From NCBI RefSeq assembly GCF_014199305.1, contig NZ_JACIJK010000007.1:1-64000 (forward strand): a stretch of 64,000 bases of DNA, in the 5' to 3' direction. This document shows, in pieces, positions 37,867 through 46,711 of this stretch. The stretch is from Sphingomonas aerophila (GTDB taxonomy: Bacteria > Pseudomonadota > Alphaproteobacteria > Sphingomonadales > Sphingomonadaceae). The translations under genes were made by a program, and so were the position numbers. The notes under the pieces were generated by a model, which was not told where the DNA came from, made no database searches, and saw only the letters and a list, made by a program, of their open reading frames with translations. Numbering within the stretch: position 1 is the first letter of the stretch; the number at the start of each line of letters is the position of its first letter.

Positions 37867-38817
37867 ATGCCCGGCGGGCTTGTAGCATTGCTCGACGACG
37901 TGGCGGCGCTCGCCAAACTTGCCGCCGCGTCGGTCGACGACGTCGCTGGCGCAGCCGGTCGCGCCGGCGCGAAGGCCGCGGGCGTCGTGGTCGACGACAC
38001 TGCCGTGACGCCGCGCTATGTGGTAGGTCTTCCGCCCGAACGCGAACTCCCGATCATCAGCAAGATCGCGATCGGATCGCTCCGCAACAAATTGCTGTTC
38101 ATCCTCCCCGTTGCGTTGGCGCTCAGCGCGCTCGCCCCTTGGGCGATAACGCCATTGCTGATGATCGGCGGGTCGTACCTCTGCTTTGAAGCCGCCGAAA
38201 AGATTTGGGAGGCGCTGAGCGGGGCCGATCATGCGGAGCAGGTGACGACCATCACCGATCCTGCCGAACTGGAAGCCCGCCAGGTGAGCGGCGCGGTGCG
38301 GACGGACTTCATCCTGTCGGCAGAGATCATGGCGATCGCACTTGCCGAACTGCCCGGCCTGTCCCTCCTGACGCGCGCTGCGGCGCTCGTGGCTGTCGCA
38401 GTGGCGATCACTGTCGGCGTTTACGGTGTTGTCGGGGTCATCGTGAAAATGGACGACATTGGACTTCACCTTAGTCGTCGTGAAAGCGCCTCCACACGCG
38501 CGATCGGGCGTACGCTCGTTCGCGGCATGCCAATACTCCTTACGGCCCTTTCTCACATCGGCGTTGGCGCCATGGTGTGGGTCGGAGGAGGTATCCTGCT
38601 GCACGGAATGGAGGCGTTCGGGATGCGAACGATACCGCATCTCGTTCATCAGCTTGCTGAAAAATGCGCTCACGCGGTGCCACTGGCAGGGGGCGCGATC
38701 GAGTGGCTTGTGACAGCCTTAGGCTCGGCGCTTATCGGCTTGTGTGTTGGCGGACTGATCGTGGCTGTCATTCACCTGCTGCCGAAGCGGGGCAGCAAGA
38801 CGGAACAGCATGGCTGA
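37867..38817 (+). CDS. DUF808 inner-membrane protein (YedI-like)
   Basis: The 316-residue protein starts MPGGLVALLDDVAALAKLAA, the hallmark of DUF808. It continues DDTAVTPRYVVGLPPERELP and has several membrane helices (LLFILPVALALSALAPWAIT, the ALVAVAVAITVGVYGVVGVI region, and three towards the C terminus). The function of this family is unknown; it is an integral membrane protein found across Proteobacteria. An AAGGAGAA ribosome site precedes the ATG. It stands alone. Confidence 0.88.
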   Translation: MPGGLVALLDDVAALAKLAAASVDDVAGAAGRAGAKAAGVVVDDTAVTPRYVVGLPPERELPIISKIAIGSLRNKLLFILPVALALSALAPWAITPLLMIGGSYLCFEAAEKIWEALSGADHAEQVTTITDPAELEARQVSGAVRTDFILSAEIMAIALAELPGLSLLTRAAALVAVAVAITVGVYGVVGVIVKMDDIGLHLSRRESASTRAIGRTLVRGMPILLTALSHIGVGAMVWVGGGILLHGMEAFGMRTIPHLVHQLAEKCAHAVPLAGGAIEWLVTALGSALIGLCVGGLIVAVIHLLPKRGSKTEQHG

Positions 38818-38911
38818 CCTAATAGACTAGGCGGGCCTTTCATTCGTCTCTCGAACGAAACGGCTTATCCTATGTTAGGAACCAGAGCGGGCGGGCATGT
38901 TTTGTTGATCG

Positions 38912-39124
38912 ATGCCCGCTCCGAAACACAGTGTCACTGACACAGCCTCCTCCTTTCTCGCTTCTCACGGCCACCGGGCAGCGCAAAAGGTCGTCGATCA
39001 GATAATCCTGTGCATCCGCGAACACGACCTCGTCGGCGCGAAGAAGTGGGAAGAGGTCGGGCGGATCGTAGACCATTCGCTGGATCGCGAACTCCCGGAA
39101 GCGGGTAGAAAAAGGTCCGCGTAG
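38912..39124 (+). CDS. Small helical protein (DUF6961-like), paralogue of the one at 18097
   Basis: The 70-residue product (MPAPKHSVTDTASSFLASHG) shares HGxRAxxxVxxxI and KWEEVGRIVDHSLD with the 69-residue protein at 18097 (YGxRAxxxVxxFI and FWERVAAVIDRYAE). A strong hairpin terminator follows. Function unknown; no signal peptide or membrane segment. Confidence 0.65.
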   Translation: MPAPKHSVTDTASSFLASHGHRAAQKVVDQIILCIREHDLVGAKKWEEVGRIVDHSLDRELPEAGRKRSA

Positions 39125-39153
39125 CGGGGCGTCAGTGCGGATAGCCCGCCGGG

Positions 39154-39188
39154 CGCGCCTGCTCCGGTGCGAAGCCAGAGCAGGCGCG
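39154..39188. terminator. 11-bp stem terminator between convergent genes
   Basis: CGCGCCTGCTC and GAGCAGGCGCG form a perfect stem around a 13-base loop. It lies between the small protein gene ending at 39124 and the convergent autotransporter gene ending at 39272, so it may work in both directions. Confidence 0.7.
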
Positions 39189-39271
39189 AGGTGGCACGCC
39201 CGCCAGGAGCAGGAATCCAATTGTTCCGACGCTCCCGCGAGCGTGCCTCGGCTTTGCCATCCCGCTGGTGA

Positions 39272-42200
39272 TTACATCCCCACCTGCAGCGACACGCGCA
39301 GTGCCAGCGCAGCCCGGTTGTACCGCTCCTCGGCGCTGACCTCTCCACCAAGGCGGAACAGGTTGTTACCGCCGACCGCGCGGAGTCGGCCGACCCAGCC
39401 ATCCGTGCGCGCCTCTGGCACCAGCGTGAATGCTTGCCCGCCCGCATACTGGCCGCGCGTGGTGCCCAGGCCCCCGCCAAGAATGGCGCGACGGCCGCCC
39501 TCCGCTTCGATGTGGAACCAGCCATATTCCTGCTCGCCGAACGCCAGGCCGACATTCATCGCCGCAGTGCCAGCGAACTCATCACTGACACGGCGCCCAA
39601 CGGTCAGGTCGAACGCCTTGCCCCCGCCCGCCTCATCATGGGCGTCCTCCGTCAGGCGATACCAGTCCAGCGTGGCGATCGGACGGAAGGTGAGGTGGCC
39701 GACTGCACCCTCGTACGACACGCCGCCAGAAGCCGAGTAAAGCTTGCCGTCCCAATCTGCCCGCGAGGTGCGAGCAACGGGTTCGTTGCCGACCGCCCCC
39801 ATGAAAGATCGCGAACTGTCGAGCTTCAGGTACGCGGCCGATGCGCGGGCGAAGGGGCGCAGGCCGCCCCATTCGCCCCGCCAGTAAGCGCCGACCTCGA
39901 ACTGATCCACATCCACCTTGTTGGCGGTGCCATCGTCATCGACCTTGCTGCGAAGGTAGCCGAGCGACACGCCGAGCCCGCCGAGCTTGGTCTTGGCTTC
40001 CAAGCCGCCAGCGCCGCCGAAGCCGCTGACGTCATAACCGGCCGTGTCGCCGATCTTCTTGGTCGCGCTATAACCGACCGGGGACAGCCAATAGGCAAGC
40101 TTGCCCTTGCTGGCATAGGGCGCACCGCCGTCGGCCAGCATACGGGCGACCGCACGCGATCCCGACGTCACCGCCTCGAACACCCCGCCGGCATGGTCGG
40201 GCAGGAACTGCCGCACCGTCGCCCGGAAGGCCTCGCCATCGTTGATCGCGAGCACGGCGTTGCCGACTTTCTCGTCCTGGCCGAGCGCCGCATAGATCGC
40301 ACCAAAGGGGGTCGCACCCGAGCGGTTCAGCCCCAACTGGACCGCGGTCTTGCGCTTGATGTCGAGCGCGATCTCGTTCGCCGGCGTGCCGGTGGCAAGG
40401 GCGCTGGTGTAAAGGAAGGGGAGAAGCACGTCGGTGGTGGACAGGTTCGATGCCCCGGTCAGGGTGCCCGCGCTGATCAGCGTGTAGCGACCCTCCGCAT
40501 TCTTGATACCCGACAACGTCACCGCGATCTGTGCGCCCTTGTCGAAGATGGCGGAGCCGGCAACCTGGTATCGCGTGGCGGTTCGGGTTGCAGTATCCAG
40601 CGTCACGCCCAGTGCACCACGACTGCCGACGTAAAGCGATCCGATCGCCACCGGCCCCGTGCTGGTGACGTTCAGCAGGCCGCCAGTAACGGTCAATGCC
40701 AGTCCGCCCGCATTGGCCAGCGTGCCGCTGAAACGGGCCTGGTCGGACAGGAACATCGTGTCCGCTCCGCCGCCGAAGTCCAGGCCGCCGACGAATACGG
40801 AGTTGCCCGACAGTGCAACCGCATCGGCTCCCGACCCGAACGTCGCCTGGCCGGTGTAGCCGCTGCCCGCCAGGGTGAAGCTGTTGCGGCCCTGACCGAA
40901 GCGGACGTTGCCGGTGACTGTACCGCCCCGAACTTCGAGATTGTCATTGCCCGCGCCGAGCAGGATGTCGCCCTGGATCGCCGCGCCCGACACGGTCTGC
41001 CGGATCGTGGCGCCTGACGTGTTGGCGCCAAGATCGATCGCGACGTTTCGGGTGGATGAGGCGAGTGCCCCGGTAGCGGCAATGCCCCCGCTGTTCTCGA
41101 TCAACGTCACCGTGCCCGAGCGGTCGATGATCGCGGTCGCGCTCCCGTCATTGCCGGCGGCCGTCGCCTTGATCGTGCCGCTGTTCCGGACGGTGGTGAC
41201 ACTGGCGCCAGCGTCGATCTGGAGCGCGGTGGCCTGGTTGCCGGCGCTGCCGCCGCCTGCGGCGTTCAGGGTGCCGGCGACACGAACTTCGGGCACGCTT
41301 GCGCCCGCCCCGATGCGAAGCGCCGTTGCGTTCGCACCCGTGGCCAGGGCCTGCACCGTGCCGTTGACAGCCAGGCCGCCAGCGATCGCCACCGCGCCGC
41401 CCTGACCGCCGATGACCAGACCGTTGCCCGCGACGCCGCGATAGGTGCCCTGGCCCGACACGCCGCCGTCGATGACGAGGCCGAAGCCCAGGCTGTTGCC
41501 GGCAATCGATTCCAGCGTGATCGCTCGCGTCGCCGCCCCGACCTGCACCGCTGCTGCCGAGCCATAGGATACAACCGCGGCGCTGCCCTCCTTGGCATCC
41601 TCGATGCTGTCCTTGTCATCGTCCGTGCTCTTGGAATCGGTGTCCCGCGGCGGAACCGCCAGGATAACGCCGCCGGTCACGTTGCCCGCGATGCTGAGCG
41701 CAGGGCCGCCCTGGAGCAGATCGTCGCCGTCCAGCTTGCTCACGTCTGTTGGCGGGGTCGTGCTGCGGTACCCTGTTGCTGCGATCGAGCCCTGCACGAC
41801 TAGGGCTCCGGTGATGTCGCCCCCGATCGCCACCGCCGTTGCGTCCCGCCCGCGAGCGGTGACGCTGCCGGCAATCCGGACGGATCCGGCAACGTCGCCC
41901 GCCCGCACGCCCACCGAACGATCGCCAGTCACGCTGATCGTGCCATCCGTCGTCAGATTACCCGTGAGCCTGCCGCCGAGCGCGATGCCAGCGTCGTCGT
42001 TGCCCTCAACCGTGACCGCCCCGTTGTTGATGACGCTGCCCGTGAATGCACCCAGCGTTCGGATGCCAGCCCGGCCCGTGCCGGTTGCAAAGGGGCCGTC
42101 CAGGTCGCCGTCCTTGTCGGTGTCGACCGGTTCATAGCTTTCGTCGATCGTGATCTTGCCGGCCGCGGCGTTGGTGATCGTGCCAGCGCCGTTCGCGATG

Positions 42201-42466
42201 GCGGCGATCCCGGTCGCGTTGTCGGCATTGGTGACCTGGATCGTACCCTCGTTCGTCACCTTGTTGGCGCTGTCGAGCAGTACGGCTGTTCCGGCAGCGG
42301 GAGTTACTGAACCTGCCGAGGTGATGCGAACATCGTCGGGAGCGCCAGCCTTGGCGCTCGACGTCGCAATGGCGGTCGTGCGTTTGGTGTCGATCGTGGT
42401 CTGGGCGGCTGCGGTGGTGGCGATGACCAGCGCGGACAGGCCGGTCGAGGCGAGCAGAAGACGCAT
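39272..42466 (-). CDS. Autotransporter (type V secretion) with repetitive passenger
   Basis: The 1064-residue protein has a signal peptide (MRLLLASTGLSALVIATTAA). A long passenger follows, made of beta-helix-like repeats such as GSVINNGAVTVEGNDDAGIA and GNLTTDGTISVTGDRSVGVR. From about residue 790 to the end is an autotransporter beta-barrel (SPVGYSATKKIG..., ending RVSLQVGM). The passenger contains acidic Asp-rich inserts (DTDKDGDLDG at 115-124 and a longer one near 276-297) that resemble thrombospondin-type-3 calcium sites. No protease or lipase motif was seen, so it is probably an adhesin or surface-layer protein. It lies 77 bases after the STN-type TonB receptor gene, on the same strand as the FecI/FecR genes. 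Confidence 0.88.
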   Translation of the reverse strand: MRLLLASTGLSALVIATTAAAQTTIDTKRTTAIATSSAKAGAPDDVRITSAGSVTPAAGTAVLLDSANKVTNEGTIQVTNADNATGIAAIANGAGTITNAAAGKITIDESYEPVDTDKDGDLDGPFATGTGRAGIRTLGAFTGSVINNGAVTVEGNDDAGIALGGRLTGNLTTDGTISVTGDRSVGVRAGDVAGSVRIAGSVTARGRDATAVAIGGDITGALVVQGSIAATGYRSTTPPTDVSKLDGDDLLQGGPALSIAGNVTGGVILAVPPRDTDSKSTDDDKDSIEDAKEGSAAVVSYGSAAAVQVGAATRAITLESIAGNSLGFGLVIDGGVSGQGTYRGVAGNGLVIGGQGGAVAIAGGLAVNGTVQALATGANATALRIGAGASVPEVRVAGTLNAAGGGSAGNQATALQIDAGASVTTVRNSGTIKATAAGNDGSATAIIDRSGTVTLIENSGGIAATGALASSTRNVAIDLGANTSGATIRQTVSGAAIQGDILLGAGNDNLEVRGGTVTGNVRFGQGRNSFTLAGSGYTGQATFGSGADAVALSGNSVFVGGLDFGGGADTMFLSDQARFSGTLANAGGLALTVTGGLLNVTSTGPVAIGSLYVGSRGALGVTLDTATRTATRYQVAGSAIFDKGAQIAVTLSGIKNAEGRYTLISAGTLTGASNLSTTDVLLPFLYTSALATGTPANEIALDIKRKTAVQLGLNRSGATPFGAIYAALGQDEKVGNAVLAINDGEAFRATVRQFLPDHAGGVFEAVTSGSRAVARMLADGGAPYASKGKLAYWLSPVGYSATKKIGDTAGYDVSGFGGAGGLEAKTKLGGLGVSLGYLRSKVDDDGTANKVDVDQFEVGAYWRGEWGGLRPFARASAAYLKLDSSRSFMGAVGNEPVARTSRADWDGKLYSASGGVSYEGAVGHLTFRPIATLDWYRLTEDAHDEAGGGKAFDLTVGRRVSDEFAGTAAMNVGLAFGEQEYGWFHIEAEGGRRAILGGGLGTTRGQYAGGQAFTLVPEARTDGWVGRLRAVGGNNLFRLGGEVSAEERYNRAALALRVSLQVGM

Positions 42467-42543
42467 ACGGACTTGAGTTCCCTTTTGACGCCGGTTTCTT
42501 CCCGGTCGTCAGTCAGGACGGTGCCAATCGCGTTCAGCCTTGG

Positions 42544-44904
42544 TCAGAAGCTTGTGTCGATGCCGATCCGCACCGTGCGGGGGCGCAAGGGGGTGATCTG
42601 GCCGGCGCTGCCGCTGACGAACGGCGTGCCGAGCGCGAAGCGGTTGCCGACCGCATCGGCGATATTGGTAACGCTCAACGTCACGCCCCAATGTCGCAGG
42701 CCCAGCCGCGCCGACATGCGGGTATCGAGGTAGTTGCCCTGCTCGGCACCCAGCACCGGGCCAACTCCCAGGCGTGACTTGCCCGTGTAGCGGGCCGAGG
42801 CGTCGAGGGAGATTCTCTGACCACCCGGCAGGGTCGCCTGATAGCTGACGGCGCCGCGCGCGACCGTGCCGGCTATGTTGGGGATTTGCGCAATGCGGCC
42901 GAGCGCGAAGGCGGCGACCAGCGCGGCGCTCGGGTCCGTGACCCTGCTGTCGTTGAGCGCCAGGCCCGCTTCCAGGCGCAGCCCCGGCACCGGTGCCACC
43001 CCGATCGCGGCCGCCAGGGAGTTGATGCGGCCATCGCCGATATTGGCCGTGCTGGGCAGCCCGCCGGCATCGAGGAAATCCGCCTGGATGTCCTGCCAGT
43101 CGGTGCGCGACACGCTGACGGACAGGTCGACTGGCGATCGGCCGGGCACCCCTTGCCGCAGCCCCGCCTCTAGTGTCCGCACTCGGTCACTCAGAAAGCG
43201 GCGAACAAACGGCCCCTCGATCGCGAGGCCACCGGGGCGGAACCCCTGTTGATAGCGGGCATACAAGGTCAGGTGGCGCAACGGCGTGGCGCTGACGGCG
43301 AGGGAGGGCAGTACGGACGTTTCCGTCCGCCCGGCCGTCACCGATGCGCGGGCAAGCGCGATCAGCGGCGCCACGTCCTCACCGGCCCCGGACAGCCGCG
43401 CATGGCTGACCCGCCCGCCCGCCGTGACGGTCAGGTCGCGCAGCACCTCAACCCCCATTTCACCGAATATCGTCCCTTCAGTGATGCGATTGGCCACGCC
43501 GGTTGCGGGCACCGATGCCCCCGGGCTCCCCAGCGCGCGGCTGAGAAGCGTGCGATTGTGGAGCAGGCTGAACCCGGCGACCCAGCTCCAGCCATTCGCC
43601 ATGGGCCGCGACAGGCGGTTCTCCGTGGACCAGAAATCCGTCGAGTTGCGCTGGCGAAAAAGCTGGGGCGCCTCGTCAGGCTGGCTCGCGTCGTAGCGCT
43701 CCGTCAGCCGTTGGCGGACCACGCCGCTCGACGACACGAGGTCGAGATCGCCCAGTTGCCCGCGCACGATCAACTCGCCCAGCAGGTAATCCCCTTGATA
43801 GCCCTGGGCGATCCGGCTCTGCCGCGTCAGGCGCGGCGCATCTCGATCTGCATATTGGCTGTCATCCCCCCAGGTGCCTTGGCCGGTGATACCCAGGTCC
43901 ACCGTCCAGCGGTCTATCGGGGCCAAACGGAGCTGCGCCCGGCCGCCTGCGACCCGCGACCGATTAATGTCTCGCTTGTCGCGCAAAGGGTCGTCGATGT
44001 AGCCGCCCTCGGTCAGGCCGTAGCCGACCAGGCGCAGCGCCGCGCGATCGGTCGCGATCGGCAGGTTCAGCACGCCGCCAAGATCCGCGCCGGGTTCGCC
44101 ATGCCATGTGGCCGAGGCGCCTGCCGCCAACGCGCCCTCGGTCCTGTCGAGCGCCGGATCATTGCGCACCACGCGAACGATGCCGCCAAGCGAGCCTGCC
44201 CCGTAGAGCGTACCCTGGGGACCCTCCAGCACCTCTACCCGCGCCACATCGTACAGCCGCAGGTCCGGATCAGGCGCGTTATATGTAAGTCGAACGTCGC
44301 CAAGGTACTGGCCGACGGTCGCCTGGGTCGGTCCGGTGAAGCTCGAATCCGCGACGCCGCGGATGAACAGCTTGTTGCGTCCAGCACCGAGATGCGTCGA
44401 CGACAGGGTGGCAAGGCGCGCGAGCAGGGCGTCGGTTCCGGTTTCGCCGCCCTCTGCCAGGGTTCTTCCGTCCACCATGCTGACCGTGGCGGGATAGCCC
44501 AGCAGCCCGGCATCGCGCTTGCTCGCGACCACAACGATGTCGTCGATCGGAGGCTCCGGAACGGCGGCATTTGATGTGGAGGGAGTGGCCGGCTGCCGAG
44601 GGCGCGGGGCTGTTAGCGGGATGAGCCGCCAGGCATCGGGACCTGCCGGTCTGGCCGTGGCCCTCGCGCTGCGGGCGAGGCGCCTTACCGCTTCCGCGGC
44701 GCTCATTCGGCCCCGCAATCCGGGCACGCGGCGGTGCCACAGCTCCGGGTCGGGCACGGCGATGCTGGTGCGGGTTTGCGCGCTCAGGATGGATACGGCT
44801 TGGGCGAGCGACCCCGGCGGCAGGACAATCTCGGTCGATTGCCCTGCTGCCGGGCTGGCCATCACGGCCGACCCGGCAAGTGCCGCGACGATGCGCGCCC
44901 TCAC
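42544..44904 (-). CDS. TonB-dependent receptor with N-terminal STN signalling domain (FecA-type)
   Basis: The 786-residue receptor has a signal peptide and an STN domain at about residues 25-90 (EIVLPPGSLAQAVSILSAQT, then GRMSAAEAVRRLAR), which touches FecR in the periplasm. A TonB box region follows (IDDIVVVASKRDAGLLGYPA), the plug (NKLFIRGVADSSF, VEVLEGPQGTLYGAGSLGGI) and the barrel ending GIDTSF. The layout means ligand binding outside is signalled to FecR and the sigma factor. Its GTG start at 44904 overlaps the FecR stop (GTGA). The ligand need not be iron: the plug resembles receptors for varied compounds in sphingomonads. Confidence 0.92.
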   Translation of the reverse strand: MRARIVAALAGSAVMASPAAGQSTEIVLPPGSLAQAVSILSAQTRTSIAVPDPELWHRRVPGLRGRMSAAEAVRRLARSARATARPAGPDAWRLIPLTAPRPRQPATPSTSNAAVPEPPIDDIVVVASKRDAGLLGYPATVSMVDGRTLAEGGETGTDALLARLATLSSTHLGAGRNKLFIRGVADSSFTGPTQATVGQYLGDVRLTYNAPDPDLRLYDVARVEVLEGPQGTLYGAGSLGGIVRVVRNDPALDRTEGALAAGASATWHGEPGADLGGVLNLPIATDRAALRLVGYGLTEGGYIDDPLRDKRDINRSRVAGGRAQLRLAPIDRWTVDLGITGQGTWGDDSQYADRDAPRLTRQSRIAQGYQGDYLLGELIVRGQLGDLDLVSSSGVVRQRLTERYDASQPDEAPQLFRQRNSTDFWSTENRLSRPMANGWSWVAGFSLLHNRTLLSRALGSPGASVPATGVANRITEGTIFGEMGVEVLRDLTVTAGGRVSHARLSGAGEDVAPLIALARASVTAGRTETSVLPSLAVSATPLRHLTLYARYQQGFRPGGLAIEGPFVRRFLSDRVRTLEAGLRQGVPGRSPVDLSVSVSRTDWQDIQADFLDAGGLPSTANIGDGRINSLAAAIGVAPVPGLRLEAGLALNDSRVTDPSAALVAAFALGRIAQIPNIAGTVARGAVSYQATLPGGQRISLDASARYTGKSRLGVGPVLGAEQGNYLDTRMSARLGLRHWGVTLSVTNIADAVGNRFALGTPFVSGSAGQITPLRPRTVRIGIDTSF

Positions 44905-45869
44905 GGCCGGCCCACAAGCCTCCAGCGGTTATTCGTCCGTCGCAACGACACGCCGAGCAGTGCGGGCAGGCGCGACGCGACCGCGTCCTGGCCGCCGTCG
45001 AGGATCAAGACTCCACGAAAGGGGCGCCCGGCCACTACGGGGTCGGCCACCACTTCGACTCCAAGATTGCGGGACAGGTCGGCCGCTACTGCCGACAGCG
45101 GTGCCCCGTCATAGCTAAGCCGGTTGCGCTGCCACTCACCCACGGCTCCAATCTCGGTGGCACGGCGGACCGCCTGTCCAGAAGGGTCACGATGCATTGC
45201 CTGGCCGGCAGTCAATCTGGTGGCGGCGCCGGTCGGGTCGACCACTACCTCTCCCTCAGCCACGGCGACGTCCAGGCCATCGGCGATCCGAGTGATCTCA
45301 AAAGTGGTGCCAACGTCGACCACACGCGCGTTCCCGACGGTGACCTCGAACGGGTGAGAGGCATCGTGAGCCACGACGAACAATGCTTGTCCGCTTTCCA
45401 GCCGGACACGTCGCGGCTCTTCACGGTTCAGCGTTAAGCGCGTGGCACCATTGAGCGCGATGCGCGTGCCTTGTCCAAGGTCCACCGTGCGTCGCTCGCC
45501 CGCGGCTGTCGCGACGGCATACGGCTGTGGCGTGGGGCCGCGTAGCTCAAGGCCGACGGCTAGCGCCAGGGCTGCCGCAATCGCTCCGCCGCCGACCCAT
45601 CGCGGCCAGGGCCGCGACCGCCGGGCAGCGGAGAGGGGCGTCGGAGCGGTCGGCTGGCTTGCGGCGGCGGGACTCGCCAGCAGCTCATCCAGATCGCGGT
45701 CCGCTGCGGCGGCGCGGTGATATGCGTCGGCATGGGCACCATCCGCCTCAAGCCAGGCGGCGAACGCCTCCCAAGCGTCGAAGTCGGGGGCACGCTGGCG
45801 GATGAGCCACGCGACGGCCGCGTCGTCGATCGAGTTCTCGGCTGGTGACATCACGCGCTCCTTGCCCAT
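44901..45869 (-). CDS. FecR-type anti-sigma regulator
   Basis: The 322-residue protein has an N-terminal cytoplasmic FecR-N (DUF4880) domain (DDAAVAWLIRQRAPDFDAWE and FAAWLEADGAHADAYHRAAA). One membrane helix lies near residue 95-110 (WVGGGAIAAALALAVGLELR). A periplasmic FecR domain follows, with YAVATAAGERRTVDLGQGTR and LNGATRLTLN, and a C-terminal STN-like segment (LSRNLGVEVVADPVVAGRPF). It carries the receptor's signal across the inner membrane to the sigma factor. It starts 18 bases after the sigma gene and overlaps the receptor gene. Confidence 0.92.
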   Translation of the reverse strand: MGKERVMSPAENSIDDAAVAWLIRQRAPDFDAWEAFAAWLEADGAHADAYHRAAAADRDLDELLASPAAASQPTAPTPLSAARRSRPWPRWVGGGAIAAALALAVGLELRGPTPQPYAVATAAGERRTVDLGQGTRIALNGATRLTLNREEPRRVRLESGQALFVVAHDASHPFEVTVGNARVVDVGTTFEITRIADGLDVAVAEGEVVVDPTGAATRLTAGQAMHRDPSGQAVRRATEIGAVGEWQRNRLSYDGAPLSAVAADLSRNLGVEVVADPVVAGRPFRGVLILDGGQDAVASRLPALLGVSLRRTNNRWRLVGRP

Positions 45870-45887
45870 GTGACGGAGCCATGGTCG

Positions 45888-46409
45888 TCAAACCTCATCG
45901 AGCGACCTCCGATAGGCGATCATGGCGGCATAGGCACGCCGCAGGTCGCTTTCCACCGTACTCAGGCTCACGCCCAGGCGGGCGGCGATATCGCGCTGGG
46001 GCACATCCTCGACGCGGTGCAGCCGAAAGGTGGTCGCCGCTCGCTCCCCCAGGGCATCAAGCACCTGCTGCGCGCCCTGCAAGGCTTCCCGTGCCATCAA
46101 GCTGCGATCCGCCCCGGGTGTGTCCGACTGGCCGGGCAGGGTAGGGCTGGTCGTTTCGGTCCATTCCTGGTCGCGGCGCTTCGCCTGGTGACGGGCGCGG
46201 TAGCGATCGATCATCAGGTTGTTGGCGGCGCGGTATAGATAGGCGAGCGGCTGTCCCACCGGGCCGGCCTGTGTCCTGACGCGGAACCACAGCTCCTGCA
46301 ACAGGTCCTCCGTCGCGTCGCCTGCGCCGTGCGCCTGAAGAAAGCGCAACAGCGCCGCTCGATTGGCGAGCAGCACGGCCTGGAGGCCGGATTCAGGAGT
46401 GTCGTCCAT
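45888..46409 (-). CDS. ECF sigma factor, FecI-like
   Basis: The 173-residue protein has sigma-70 region 2 (AEDLLQELWFRV-like motif as ATEDLLQELWFRVRTQAGPV, and YLYRAANNLMIDRYRARHQA). Region 4 follows, with the helix-turn-helix VEDVPQRDIAARLGVSLSTV, then ESDLRRAYAAM. This is the FecI type, activated through FecR by an outer-membrane receptor. It is the first of four same-strand genes: sigma, FecR, receptor and autotransporter. Its own promoter lies in the 300-base space to 46711; I could not assign it. Confidence 0.92.
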   Translation of the reverse strand: MDDTPESGLQAVLLANRAALLRFLQAHGAGDATEDLLQELWFRVRTQAGPVGQPLAYLYRAANNLMIDRYRARHQAKRRDQEWTETTSPTLPGQSDTPGADRSLMAREALQGAQQVLDALGERAATTFRLHRVEDVPQRDIAARLGVSLSTVESDLRRAYAAMIAYRRSLDEV

Positions 46410-46711
46410 CGGTCGAATGCACGGATACGGCTCGCCTCTGGCCGGTCTTCCTAGGTTGGCTGCGTGGGCAGAGGGCCGCTAGCAGTTTCTGGCTATGGTG
46501 ACCAGCCGCCGCCGGGGGGCACGGACCAGAGGGTTAAGCGACGGCTGATCGACCCTTTGACGTTGTGGCCCGACGCAAACCTTGACCAGATGAGGCGATA
46601 TTTCGACGAAGTCAGGTTGTGCGTCGAACGCCTGATGCGATGAGCGTTCTGAATTCGCGGACAGCCACTAAGACACCCCATTGGTCACCGGCGAACCAGG
46701 AGAAAAGGCGA
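46410..46711. promoter_or_regulatory. Divergent intergenic region before sigma factor and hydrolase genes
   Basis: About 300 bases with no gene. It separates the leftward sigma factor gene and the rightward dienelactone hydrolase gene, so promoters for both should be here. No convincing operator or hairpin was found. Confidence 0.4.

Noticed and set aside
39434-41017. Plus-strand open frame of 527 codons inside the autotransporter gene
   Set aside because: Antisense to the autotransporter whose barrel and repeats are unmistakable; the product has no recognisable features.
43249-44574. Plus-strand open frame of 441 codons inside the STN-type receptor gene
   Set aside because: Antisense shadow of the TonB receptor, with Arg/Gln/His-rich low-similarity product.
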